Below, piece by piece: positions 36,943 to 45,500 of a stretch of 64,000 nucleotides of DNA; within the stretch, counting starts at the first letter, position 1, and every line of letters starts with the position of its first letter. Position numbers and translations under genes: made by a program. Origin of the DNA: Planctomycetota bacterium (GTDB lineage Bacteria > Planctomycetota > UBA1135 > GCA-002686595); contig JADJNY010000010.1 in assembly GCA_016714045.1 (NCBI GenBank), positions 1 through 64,000 on the forward strand, written 5' to 3'. Under the pieces are notes generated by a model that saw nothing but the letters and a program-made list of their open reading frames with translations, had not been told where the DNA came from and searched no databases.

Positions 36943-36947
36943 CGGCG

Positions 36948-36969
36948 GCGTCCGCCGGCCGGCGGACGC
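36948..36969 (+). repeat. Perfect 22-base palindrome after the DUF1573 stop
   Basis: Eleven-base arms meet without a spacer six bases after the stop codon. It precedes a classical terminator and may add a hairpin barrier to 3' exonucleases. A protein-binding role is not excluded. Confidence 0.7.
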
Positions 36970-36978
36970 GGGAATCAC

Positions 36979-37019
36979 GAACGCCTCGCGCGACCTCGCG
37001 CGGGGCGTTCGCGCTTTTT
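36979..37019 (+). terminator. Intrinsic terminator after the DUF1573 gene
   Basis: A 14-base stem (36979-36992 with 36997-37010, one G-U pair) closes a four-base loop ACCT and is followed by GCGCTTTTT (T-run 37015-37019). This is the clearest intrinsic terminator in the window. Confidence 0.85.
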
Positions 37020-37020
37020 G

Positions 37021-37026
37021 TAAGCT
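37021..37026 (+). promoter_or_regulatory. -10-like element of the pilus motor operon
   Basis: TAAGCT lies directly after the terminator T-run, 10 bases before an ATG at 37037 that opens a 23-codon frame ending in the GTGA at which the first motor gene starts. Confidence 0.3.
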
Positions 37027-37104
37027 ACCGCGCTCCATGCCCGAGGTAGAGCTGCGCGCGATGGTTCCGAGCGATGCCGATTCGGGGCCCAGGAGCGGCC
37101 CGCG

Positions 37105-38766
37105 GTGACGCAGCTCATCGGCGAGATGCTCGTCGCGGCCGGCGCCGTGACCGAGGCGCAGGTCCGCGAGGCGCTGGCCTACGAGCGCAACGGCTCGGTC
37201 CGGATCGGCGAGGCCTTCGTGAAACTGGGGCACACCGACGAGGGGACGGTCTTCCGCACCCTCGCGCGCCAGCAGGGGATGCCCTTCGTCGACCTGGACA
37301 AGGGGCGCATACCCGACGCCGTGATCGCGCGCCTCCCCGCGGAGCTCGCCCGTGAACAGGCGTGTCTGCCGATCCTCGAGAAGGGCGGGAAGCTGATCGT
37401 CGCGGTCGACGATCCGTCGAAGCGGATCCTGCTCGACCAGCTGTCGTTCAGCCTCGGCGCGGAGGTCCAGTGCGCGCTCGCGACGCCCACCGCGATGCGG
37501 CGCGCGCTCGACCGCTACCACGGCGTCCCTGCGGAGACCGTGCTCGCGGCGACGATGAAGGTCGAGGGCGAGGACGAGACCTCCGACGCGCCGATCGTGC
37601 GCCTCGTGTCGCGGATGCTGCAGCAGGCGCTCGAGCAGCGCGCGAGCGACATCCACATCGAACCCGGCCACGGCCGCGTCCGTGTGCGCTACCGCGTCGA
37701 CGGCATGCTGCGCGACGTCGCCGAGCACCCCGAACACCTGCACGCCGCGCTCATCTCGCGCCTCAAGATCCTCGCGCAGATGGACATCGCCGAGAAGCGC
37801 AAGCCGCAGGACGGTCGCATCGGCTTCAAGCTCGACGGACGCGAGATCGACGTGCGCGCGTCGATCCTGCCGGGCAACCACGGCGAGTCGATGGTCCTCC
37901 GTCTCCTCGACCGGTCGCGCTCGCTCCTGTCCCTGAAGGACCTCGGCTTCGAGGACGACGACTACCGCTGGTTCCGGCGGATGATCAAGAAGCCGAACGG
38001 CATCGTGCTCGTGACGGGGCCTACGGGGTCGGGCAAGACGACGACGCTCTACGCGGCGCTCTCCGAGCTGAACCGCCCCGACGTGAAGATCATCACGGCC
38101 GAGGACCCGGTCGAGTACCACATCCGCGGCATCAACCAAGTGCAGGTGACGCCGCGCATCGGGCTCAGCTTCGCGCGCATCCTGAAGGCGATGCTGCGGT
38201 GCGCGCCCAACGTGATCCTCGTGGGCGAGATCCGCGACCTCGAGACGGCCGAGATCGCGATTCAGGCGGCGCTCACGGGGCACCTCGTTTTCTCGACGTT
38301 GCACACGAACGACGCGACGAGCGCGCTCACGCGACTTTCCGACCTGGGCGTCAAGCCGTTCCTCGTGTCCGCGTCTGTGCAGAGCGTGATCGCGCAGCGT
38401 CTCGTGCGGCGGTTGTGCAAGGAGTGCCGCCAGGGCTACACGCCCTCGGCCGGCGAGATCGCCGCCCTGCGCATCGATCCTGCGCTCGCCGCGGGTCGGC
38501 AGTTCATGAAGCCGCGCGGCTGCCGCGTCTGCGAGGGAACGGGCTACCGCGGGCGCATCGCGCTCTTCGAGCTGCTCGAGATGGACTCGCAGGTCCGCGA
38601 ACAGTGCTTCCACGGCGCGAGCCTCGACGTGATCCGGTCGACGGCGGAGTCGAGCGGGGCGCTGCGCTCGCTCCTCACCGACGGAGCGCGCAAGGTCCTG
38701 CGCGGGGACACGAGCACGGCCGAGATCCTGCGCGTCACGCGGCTCGCCGCCGAGGTGACCCTGTGA
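37105..38766 (+). CDS. GspE/PilB-family assembly ATPase, copy 1
   Basis: A 553-residue secretion/pilus motor. It begins with a MshEN-type domain (GEMLVAAGAVTEAQVREAL). The core has Walker A GPTGSGKTTTLYAAL, the Asp box ITAEDPVEYHIRG, Walker B VILVGEIRDLETAEIA, and the His box HLVFSTLHTNDATSA. The C-terminal zinc module holds CKEC and CRVCEGTGYRG. Its start is GTG 37105; an ATG at 37037 in another frame, 10 bases from a -10-like box, may be the true start if an indel lies between them. The next gene is pilT. Confidence 0.9.
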   Translation: MTQLIGEMLVAAGAVTEAQVREALAYERNGSVRIGEAFVKLGHTDEGTVFRTLARQQGMPFVDLDKGRIPDAVIARLPAELAREQACLPILEKGGKLIVAVDDPSKRILLDQLSFSLGAEVQCALATPTAMRRALDRYHGVPAETVLAATMKVEGEDETSDAPIVRLVSRMLQQALEQRASDIHIEPGHGRVRVRYRVDGMLRDVAEHPEHLHAALISRLKILAQMDIAEKRKPQDGRIGFKLDGREIDVRASILPGNHGESMVLRLLDRSRSLLSLKDLGFEDDDYRWFRRMIKKPNGIVLVTGPTGSGKTTTLYAALSELNRPDVKIITAEDPVEYHIRGINQVQVTPRIGLSFARILKAMLRCAPNVILVGEIRDLETAEIAIQAALTGHLVFSTLHTNDATSALTRLSDLGVKPFLVSASVQSVIAQRLVRRLCKECRQGYTPSAGEIAALRIDPALAAGRQFMKPRGCRVCEGTGYRGRIALFELLEMDSQVREQCFHGASLDVIRSTAESSGALRSLLTDGARKVLRGDTSTAEILRVTRLAAEVTL

Positions 38767-38818
38767 TCTCCCGACCGCGACCGCGCGCCGTCACGCCGAC
38801 GACGAACAGGAGCTGCAC

Positions 38819-39871
38819 GTGAGCCGAGTGCGTGAGTTGATGGACATGATCGTGCAGCGCGGCGCGTCCGACCTGCACTTGAACCCCGGACGTCCTCCGG
38901 TGGGGCGCATCCACGGCGAGCTCGTCTCGTTGTCGGGCGACGTGCTCGACGACGCCGCGAGCGAGGCCCTGTGCCGCGAGCTCTGCAGCGCGCACCAGTG
39001 GGAGGAAGTGCAGAAAATCGGCACGACGGACTTCGGGGTCGCGCACCACGATGGGAACCGCTTCCGCGTGTCCGTGATGCGGCAGCGCGGGCGCTGCTCC
39101 GCCGTGCTGCGCCTCATCCCGTCCAAGCTGCGGTCGTTCGACGAGATCGGGCTGCCCGACTCGATCAAGCCGCTGCTGAAGAAGCCGCGCGGGCTGATCC
39201 TCGTGACGGGGCCGACGGGCTCGGGCAAGACGACGACGCTCGCGACGATGATCGACTGGATCAACCGGACCGAGGACGCGCACATCGTCACGATCGAGGA
39301 TCCGATCGAGTACTACCACGGGCACCACAAGGGCCTCGTGACCCAGCGCGAGGTCGGCGTCGACGTCCCGAGCTTCACCGAAGCGATGCGCCGCGTGCTG
39401 CGCCAGGACCCGGACGTGATCCTGCTCGGCGAAATGCGCGACTTGGACACGATCTCCGCGGCGATCACGGCCGCCGAGACGGGGCACCTCGTCTTCGGCA
39501 CGCTGCACACGACCGGCGCCGCGCGGACCGTGAACCGCATCATCGACGCGTTCCCGGCCAACCAGCAGGAGCAGATCCGCGCGCAGCTCTCCGTCGCGCT
39601 GCTCGCCGTCGTCTCGCAGGTGCTCCTCCCGCGCGCGGACAAGAAGGGCCGCATCGCCGCGTTCGAGGTCATGTTGATGACGCCAGCGATCGGCAACCTG
39701 ATCCGGAAGAACGAGACGAACAAGATCGCGTCGACGATCCAGACTTCCCGCAAGCTCGGGATGATCACGCTCGACGACTACCTCCTCGACCTCGCGAAGA
39801 AGGGCCTGATCACCCGCGAGGTCGCCCTGGAGTCGGCGCAGGACGACAAGGACCTGGAGGCGCGGTTGTGA
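38819..39871 (+). CDS. pilT: Type IV pilus retraction ATPase PilT
   Basis: A 350-residue PilT. It lacks the N-terminal MshEN and the zinc module of the PilB type, as expected. It opens with MDMIVQRGASDLHLNPGRPP, typical of PilT, and has LVTGPTGSGKTTTLATMIDW, IVTIEDPIEYYH, LLGEMRDLDTI, HLVFGTLHTTGA and the family AxxNLIRxxET-type motif (PAIGNLIRKNETNKI). PilT depolymerises pilin and drives twitching. It starts at GTG 38819, 52 bases after copy 1. Confidence 0.95.
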   Translation: MSRVRELMDMIVQRGASDLHLNPGRPPVGRIHGELVSLSGDVLDDAASEALCRELCSAHQWEEVQKIGTTDFGVAHHDGNRFRVSVMRQRGRCSAVLRLIPSKLRSFDEIGLPDSIKPLLKKPRGLILVTGPTGSGKTTTLATMIDWINRTEDAHIVTIEDPIEYYHGHHKGLVTQREVGVDVPSFTEAMRRVLRQDPDVILLGEMRDLDTISAAITAAETGHLVFGTLHTTGAARTVNRIIDAFPANQQEQIRAQLSVALLAVVSQVLLPRADKKGRIAAFEVMLMTPAIGNLIRKNETNKIASTIQTSRKLGMITLDDYLLDLAKKGLITREVALESAQDDKDLEARL

Positions 39872-39962
39872 GCACGCCGCCGGCCCGCGGTCCGATGACG
39901 CCGGGGAGTCCGGCGCGACCCCGGCGCCCTCGAGCGCGTCGAGCCCGAGCTCCGGCCGGCGT

Positions 39963-41612
39963 ATGCTCGGCCAGATCCTGAAGGCCCGCGGCGTCGTCAA
40001 GGAAGGCCAGATCCAAGAAGCGCTCGCGGTGCAGCGCCGCCAGGGCGGGCTGATCGGTCAGTGCCTCGTCGAGCTGAAGCACTGCACGCGCGAGGACGTC
40101 GCGCGCGCGCTCGCGGAGCAAGCGGGGCTCGAGTCCGTCGACCTCGCGCGCGTGAAGCCCGAGAAGGCGGCGCTCGCGCTCATCGACGCGACCACGGCGC
40201 ACACGTACGGCGTGCTGCCGCTGCGCGTCGAGGGCCGCACGCTCGTCGTCGCGATCGCGGACCCGCTGAACACGGCGGTGCTCGAGGACCTGCGCTTCTC
40301 GACGGGCACCGACGTGAAGGCCGCGCTCGCGGAGGCGGACGCGCTCAAGGCGCTCGTCCTCCAGCACTACGGCACGGAACCGACGCTCGAGTCCGCGATC
40401 GCCGAGGCCGCGCGCGCGACCGCGGGGACCGACGTCGCCGCGGCCGCGGCGAGCACGCCGGTCGTGCGCCTCCTGAACTCGATCCTGCACCGCGCGATCA
40501 AGGACCGCGCGAGCGACGTGCACTTCGAGGTCTTCGAGAGCGAGTTCCGCATCCGCTACCGCGTCGACGGCTCGCTGTACGAGATCGAAGCGCCGCCCGT
40601 GCACCTCGCGCTGCCGCTCGTCGCGCGCATCAAGGTCATGTCGGAACTCGACATCACCGAGACGCGCTTGCCGCAGGACGGCCGCATCGAATTGTCGATC
40701 GACGGCCGCCCGGTCGACCTGCGCGTCGCGACGCTGCCCGGCATCGCGGGGGAGGGCTGCGTCATGCGCGTGCTCGACCGCGGCGCCGTGAGCCTCGACC
40801 TCGCGGCGCTCGGACTCCGCAGCGAGGACCGCGAGCGCCTCGCAGCGCTGACCCGCCTGCCGCACGGCATCGTGCTCGTGACGGGGCCGACGGGCTCGGG
40901 CAAGACGACGACCCTGTACGCGATGCTCTCCGAGGCCAACCAGCCCGAGGTCAAGATCATCACGACCGAGGACCCGGTCGAGTACGACATCCAGGGCATC
41001 GTGCAGGTGCCGATCAACGAGGACATCGGCGTCACCTACGCGCGCGTCTTGCGCACGGTGCTGCGCCAGGACCCCGACAAGATCCTGATCGGAGAGATCC
41101 GCGACCAGGAGACGGCGTCCGTCGCCGTCGAGGCGAGCCTCACGGGCCACACCGTCTTCTCGACGCTGCACACGAACGACGCGCCGAGCACCGTCACGCG
41201 CCTGATCGACATGGGCATCGAGCCGTTCATGATCACGGCGACGCTCGAAGCCGTCGTCGCACAGCGCCTCGTGCGCACCGTGTGCAAGGACTGCGCGACG
41301 TCGTACGAGCCCGGCGAGGAGGTGCTCTTCGAGCTGGGCGCGGACGCGGAGCGCGTGCGCGGCGCACGCTTCCACTTCGGCAAGGGCTGCGAACGCTGCC
41401 ACCACACGGGCTACAAGGGCCGCACCGGCGTGTTCGAGATCCTCACGGTCGACGACGCGCTTCGGGACGCGATCCTGCGGCGTGCCTCGACGCAGGAGCT
41501 GCGCCGCATCGCGATCCAAGGCGGCATGCGCTCGCTGCGCGAGAGCGGCCTCCAGCTCGTGCTCGAAGGCCGCACCACGATCGAAGAGATCCTGCGCGAG
41601 ACCACCGGCTGA
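39963..41612 (+). CDS. pilB: PilB-family pilus extension ATPase, copy 2
   Basis: A 549-residue PilB/GspE protein with MshEN domain (GQILKARGVVKEGQIQEAL), Walker A GPTGSGKTTTLYAML, Asp box IITTEDPVEYDIQG, Walker B ILIGEIRDQETASVA, His box HTVFSTLHTNDAPST, and a four-Cys zinc module (CKDC near 440; CERCHHTGYKGRTG near 475). It is directly upstream of pilC, so this copy is the likely extension motor of this pilus. The ATG at 39963 is well placed; the preceding 91 bases contain no supported gene. A frameshift upstream of the ATG cannot be ruled out. Confidence 0.93.
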   Translation: MLGQILKARGVVKEGQIQEALAVQRRQGGLIGQCLVELKHCTREDVARALAEQAGLESVDLARVKPEKAALALIDATTAHTYGVLPLRVEGRTLVVAIADPLNTAVLEDLRFSTGTDVKAALAEADALKALVLQHYGTEPTLESAIAEAARATAGTDVAAAAASTPVVRLLNSILHRAIKDRASDVHFEVFESEFRIRYRVDGSLYEIEAPPVHLALPLVARIKVMSELDITETRLPQDGRIELSIDGRPVDLRVATLPGIAGEGCVMRVLDRGAVSLDLAALGLRSEDRERLAALTRLPHGIVLVTGPTGSGKTTTLYAMLSEANQPEVKIITTEDPVEYDIQGIVQVPINEDIGVTYARVLRTVLRQDPDKILIGEIRDQETASVAVEASLTGHTVFSTLHTNDAPSTVTRLIDMGIEPFMITATLEAVVAQRLVRTVCKDCATSYEPGEEVLFELGADAERVRGARFHFGKGCERCHHTGYKGRTGVFEILTVDDALRDAILRRASTQELRRIAIQGGMRSLRESGLQLVLEGRTTIEEILRETTG

Positions 41613-41661
41613 TCCACGCGCGGGCCGCGTGCTCGCGCTCCCCCCCGCACCCCCGACTTCC

Positions 41662-42816
41662 ATGGCCAAGAAGATCCAACGTTCGAGCGGCGCTCCGGCG
41701 CAGGCACCCGCGCGCCAAGAGGCCGCTCCCTCCGCGGGCGGCGCGGCGGGCGCGCCGCGCCGTCGCACGGGCCGTGTCGCGCGCCAGCTCGTGACCGAGT
41801 TCACGATCCAGCTCGCGACGCTCTCCGAGGCGGGCATCCCGATCGTGAAGGCGCTCACGATCCTCGAAGGTCAGACGCGGCCCGGGCCCTTCAAGGGCGT
41901 GCTCCAAGACCTCGTCGAGGACGTCTCCTCCGGCACGCCGCTCTCCGAGTCGATGGCGAAGCACCCGAAGGTCTTCGACCGCCTCTACACGAGCATGGTG
42001 CGCGCCGGGGAAGCGGGCGGCGTGCTCGACAAGGTCCTCCAGCGCCAGGCGATCTTCATGGAGCGCGCGGCGGAGATCCGCGCCAAGGTCGTCGGCGCGA
42101 TGATCTACCCGTCGGTGATCCTGTTCGTGGCCGTCGCGGTCGTGAGCGCGGTGATCGTGTGGATCATCCCGAAGTTCAACGACATCTTCCGGTCGTTCAA
42201 GATCACGATGCCGGCGATCACGCAGTTCCTGCTCGACTTGAGCGAGTTCACGGTCGCGTACTGGTACCTCGTGTTCGGCCTTCCGCTGCTCTTGTTCGTC
42301 GCGCACGTGACGATGCTGGCGCGCAGTCAGCCGTATCGCTACCGCGTGCACAAGTTGATGCTCAAGCTGCCCGTGCTCGGCCCGATCCTGAATCGCTCGC
42401 TCGTGGGCGCCTTCGCGCGGACGTTCGGCACGTTGATCCAGGCCGGCGTCCCGCACCTCGACGCGCTCGCGATCGTGCGCGACGCGTCGCGCAACGAAGT
42501 GCTCATGGAGGGCGTCGAGTCGATCCGCAAGACGGTGCGCGAAGGCGAGGGCATCGCGCGCCCGATGGGGGAGACGGGGCTCTTCGACGACCTCGTCACG
42601 AACATGGTCGACGTCGGCGAGGCGACGGGCGAGCTCGACAAGATGCTCATGAAGGTCGCCGACGCGTACGAGCAGCAGGTCGAGCGCCGCATCAACGCGA
42701 TGTTCAAGCTGATCGAGCCCGCGCTCCTGATCGTCGTCGCCGGCTTCGTCGGCTTCATCGTCGTCGCGCTCTTCCTCCCGCTCATGACGATCATGAGCTC
42801 CGTCGGGACGCAATGA
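41662..42816 (+). CDS. pilC: Type IV pilus inner-membrane platform protein PilC/GspF
   Basis: A 384-residue platform protein through which the PilB and PilT motors act on pilins. It has the two GspF repeats: FTIQLATLSEAGIPIVKALT with VRAGEAGGVLDKVLQR, and FARTFGTLIQAGVPHLDALA with VDVGEATGELDKMLMKV. Three transmembrane segments are visible (YPSVILFVAVAVVSAVIVWI; YWYLVFGLPLLLFVA; LLIVVAGFVGFIVVALFLP). A basic Ala/Pro-rich N-terminus of about 35 residues precedes them. It follows pilB by 49 bases. Confidence 0.94.
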   Translation: MAKKIQRSSGAPAQAPARQEAAPSAGGAAGAPRRRTGRVARQLVTEFTIQLATLSEAGIPIVKALTILEGQTRPGPFKGVLQDLVEDVSSGTPLSESMAKHPKVFDRLYTSMVRAGEAGGVLDKVLQRQAIFMERAAEIRAKVVGAMIYPSVILFVAVAVVSAVIVWIIPKFNDIFRSFKITMPAITQFLLDLSEFTVAYWYLVFGLPLLLFVAHVTMLARSQPYRYRVHKLMLKLPVLGPILNRSLVGAFARTFGTLIQAGVPHLDALAIVRDASRNEVLMEGVESIRKTVREGEGIARPMGETGLFDDLVTNMVDVGEATGELDKMLMKVADAYEQQVERRINAMFKLIEPALLIVVAGFVGFIVVALFLPLMTIMSSVGTQ

Positions 42817-42938
42817 CTCGCGGTCCGCAGGCCGGCCTCCGACGCGGGGGCCGCGTCTCCACGGGGCCTGCTCGTCCCCGAGCCGGCCGCGCTCGGCGAC
42901 CTCGGGCTTGCATCGTGCCGCGCCGTCGCGTCCTCTGA

Positions 42939-42954
42939 GGAAGGTCCGCCTTCC
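42939..42954 (+). promoter_or_regulatory. Hairpin covering the ribosome binding site of the histidine kinase gene
   Basis: GGAAGG (42939-42944) and CCTTCC (42949-42954) form a perfect 6-base stem with the loop TCCG, ending exactly one base before ATG 42955. The 5' arm is the only Shine-Dalgarno-like purine run, so initiation may depend on opening this structure. Confidence 0.5.
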
Positions 42955-44274
42955 ATGCAGCTCCCTCTCCGCGCGCGCATCCTCCTGTTCGTGACGGCGA
43001 TCAACACGCTCGTCTTCGGCGTGGGGCTCGGATTCCTTCTGCACGCCGCGCGGACGGAGCGCGAACGCACGGCCGTCGAGACGTGCGACGCCCTGAGCTT
43101 CACGCTCCAGCAGTCGATCGCGCCGCGGGGGGAGATCCGAGTCGCGGCGCTCCTGCGCTGGCCGAGCTGGCACTACTTCGAGGACGCGATCTTCGTTCGC
43201 AGCGGGTTCGTCGCGGGGCCGCGCGGCGCGCCGCAGCCGGTGGGCGCGTGGTTGAACCCGTTCGGACGGGCCTCCCGAGACCCCTTGCTCGACGAGCACG
43301 CCGTGATCCGCGACATCGCGACCGCGATCGAACGCGAGGAGCGCATCGAGAGCCACGGCGGCCTCGCGATCCCCGTGTTCGACTCGGAGGGAGAGGTGTG
43401 GGGCGGCTGCTGGCTCCTCCCGGACACGCACGTCGACACCGCGGGCATCTCGCGCCGGCTCGCGCTGTGGTTCCTGCTCTCGACGGCCGTGCTCACGCTC
43501 GGGACGTTCCTCGCGTTGCGCCGCTTCGTGCTCGACCTCGCCGCGACGGGCGAGCTCGCCGCGGGCATCGCGCACGAGGTCAACAACCCGCTCGGTGGTC
43601 TGCTCAACGCCGTCGAAGCGCTCGAGAAGAAGGAACTCGGCCCCGAGAAGCGTGCGCAGTACCTCGGCCTCCTGAAGCACGGCCTCGAGCGCATCCAACG
43701 CACGGTCGGCCAGCTCCTGCGCTTCACGCCGCGCGGACGCGAGACGGTGCCGATGTCGCTCGTCGAGCCCGTCGTCGACGCCGTGGGGCTCGTCGCGTGG
43801 CGTGCGCGCAAGCAGGGCGTCGTGATCGCGTTCGCGGGCGAGGACGTCGCCGATCCGCGCTCCGCGGCGGCGCTCACCCGGGCGCGCGCTCTCCCCGCGA
43901 TCGAGGGCGATCCGTCGGAGCTCGCGCAGGCCGTACTCAACCTGCTCGTGAACGCGCTCGACGCGCTCGAGGATGCGCGCCAGGGCGCGGGCGGGCGGGT
44001 CGACCTCTCGATCGCGCAGCGCGGCGACGAGCTCGTGCTCGTCGTGCAGGACGACGGACCCGGCGTGCCGCCGGAGCTGCTCCCGCGCGTCGCGGACCTC
44101 TTCTTCACGACGAAGGAAGTGGGGAAGGGCACCGGCCTGGGCCTTTCGATCGTGCACAACGCGGTGATGGCGCACGGCGGGCGCGTGCTCCTGTCCAACA
44201 CGCCCGGCGCCGGGCTGCGCGTCGAGCTCGTCTTCCCGCTGCGACGCGCGGATCGCGCGGGGGGCCGCGCGTGA
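42955..44274 (+). CDS. Membrane sensor histidine kinase
   Basis: A 439-residue kinase. Two transmembrane helices (ILLFVTAINTLVFGVGLGFL, residues 9-28; and LALWFLLSTAVLTLGTFLAL, 169-188) flank an external sensor of about 140 residues with no known fold. There is no HAMP domain. HisKA carries His207 in AGIAHEVNNPLGG. The catalytic domain has QAVLNLLVNALDAL (N box), VVQDDGPGVP (G1), LFFTTKE (F box) and GKGTGLGLSI (G2). No response regulator gene is adjacent. The TGA overlaps GTG of a CNNM gene (GTGA), suggesting joint expression. Confidence 0.93.
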   Translation: MQLPLRARILLFVTAINTLVFGVGLGFLLHAARTERERTAVETCDALSFTLQQSIAPRGEIRVAALLRWPSWHYFEDAIFVRSGFVAGPRGAPQPVGAWLNPFGRASRDPLLDEHAVIRDIATAIEREERIESHGGLAIPVFDSEGEVWGGCWLLPDTHVDTAGISRRLALWFLLSTAVLTLGTFLALRRFVLDLAATGELAAGIAHEVNNPLGGLLNAVEALEKKELGPEKRAQYLGLLKHGLERIQRTVGQLLRFTPRGRETVPMSLVEPVVDAVGLVAWRARKQGVVIAFAGEDVADPRSAAALTRARALPAIEGDPSELAQAVLNLLVNALDALEDARQGAGGRVDLSIAQRGDELVLVVQDDGPGVPPELLPRVADLFFTTKEVGKGTGLGLSIVHNAVMAHGGRVLLSNTPGAGLRVELVFPLRRADRAGGRA

Positions 44275-45500
44275 ACGAACTCTGGCACTGGGTCGCGCTG
44301 CCCGTCTTGCTCTGCTGCTCCGCGTTCTTCAGCTCGATCGAAACCGCGCTCTTCTCGCTGGAAGAGGCCGACCTCGAGCGGGCGGGGGCGAGCGCGAAGC
44401 GCCTGATGCGCGATCCGCAGCGCGTGCTGTTGTCCGTGCTGCTCGGGAACCTGTTCGTCAACGTGCTCTTCTTCTCGGTCGTCTCCGACCTCGTCCCGAG
44501 CGATCACGAGTACCAGGGTCTCGTCTGGGGCGCCGGCGCCCTCGTCACGGTGCTGCTTTTCGGAGAGATCGTGCCCAAGTCGCTCGCGCTGCGCGCGCCG
44601 CTCGCGTTCGCGCGCGTCGGCGCGGGCGCGCTCGTCCTCTTCGCGACCGTCGCGCGACCGATCCTCGCCGTCGCGCGGTTCGCGCTCGAGGTCGTCGTGC
44701 GCGCGCTCGGCGGTTTCGCGCGCGAGGAGAGCGGGCTCACCACGGAGGACCTCGCCGAGGTGCTCGAGTCGAGCGCCGGTCACGGCGTGATCGAGGGCGA
44801 CGAAGCGGACCTCCTCGCCGAGGTCGTCGAGCTCGAGGGCGTGCGCGTGCGCGAGCTGATGACGCCGCGCGTCGACATGCTCGCGCTCGACGTCACCGTG
44901 CCGCTGGAGGAGCAGCGCGGGATCGTCGACCAGGCGCTCGAGCGCCGCCACGTGTGGCTCCCGGTCGTGCGCGAATCCCCCGACGACGTCGTGGGCCAGG
45001 TGCGCTTGCGCGAGCTCCTCGGAGGCGGCGCGCGGCCGCTCAAGGACCTCGTGCGCCGCGTCCAGTTCGTGCCCGAGGTCGCGAGCGGGCTCGATCTCCT
45101 GCGCGTCCTGCGCGAGAGCAAGGCGGCGGAAGCCGTCGTCGTCGACGAGTACGGCGGCACCGCGGGGATCGTCACGATCGAGGACGTGTTCGAGCAGATC
45201 CTCGGCGACCTCCGCGTCGAAGACGAGGAGGCGCCCCCGCTCGTCGTCGCGCTCGGCGAGGGCCGTTTCCGCGTCGCCGGCGCGCTCTCGATCCGCGACT
45301 GGAACGAGCGCTTCGGCCACCGCGTCGTGCCCGCGGGCTTCCAGACGATCGGCGGCTTCGTGACCGCGCTCCTCGGCCGCATCCCGCGCGCGGGCGATCG
45401 CGTGCGCTTCGGACCGCTCGCGTTCCGCGTGCACGACGTGCGCGGACGGCGCGTCAAGAGCGTCGACCTGTCCATTGAGCCGGCGGAGGTCGCGCGATGA
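44271..45500 (+). CDS. CNNM/CorC-family transporter (hemolysin-C-like), copy 1
   Basis: A 409-residue membrane protein. The N-terminal DUF21/CNNM domain has four hydrophobic segments beginning with LPVLLCCSAFFSSIETALFS, and includes FGEIVPKSLALRAP. Two CBS domains follow (VRELMTPRVDMLALDV; EAVVVDEYGGTAGIVTIED). The last 85 residues are the CorC_HlyC transporter-associated domain (FRVAGALSIRDWNERFGHRV; GRIPRAGDRVRF). Such proteins export or regulate Mg2+ and related divalent ions. It overlaps the genes on both sides by four bases. Confidence 0.92.
   Translation: MNELWHWVALPVLLCCSAFFSSIETALFSLEEADLERAGASAKRLMRDPQRVLLSVLLGNLFVNVLFFSVVSDLVPSDHEYQGLVWGAGALVTVLLFGEIVPKSLALRAPLAFARVGAGALVLFATVARPILAVARFALEVVVRALGGFAREESGLTTEDLAEVLESSAGHGVIEGDEADLLAEVVELEGVRVRELMTPRVDMLALDVTVPLEEQRGIVDQALERRHVWLPVVRESPDDVVGQVRLRELLGGGARPLKDLVRRVQFVPEVASGLDLLRVLRESKAAEAVVVDEYGGTAGIVTIEDVFEQILGDLRVEDEEAPPLVVALGEGRFRVAGALSIRDWNERFGHRVVPAGFQTIGGFVTALLGRIPRAGDRVRFGPLAFRVHDVRGRRVKSVDLSIEPAEVAR

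Noticed and set aside
35284..38613. A 1100-codon open frame on the minus strand
   Set aside because: It spans the DUF1573 gene, its terminator and the pilus motor gene in antisense; no recognisable protein.
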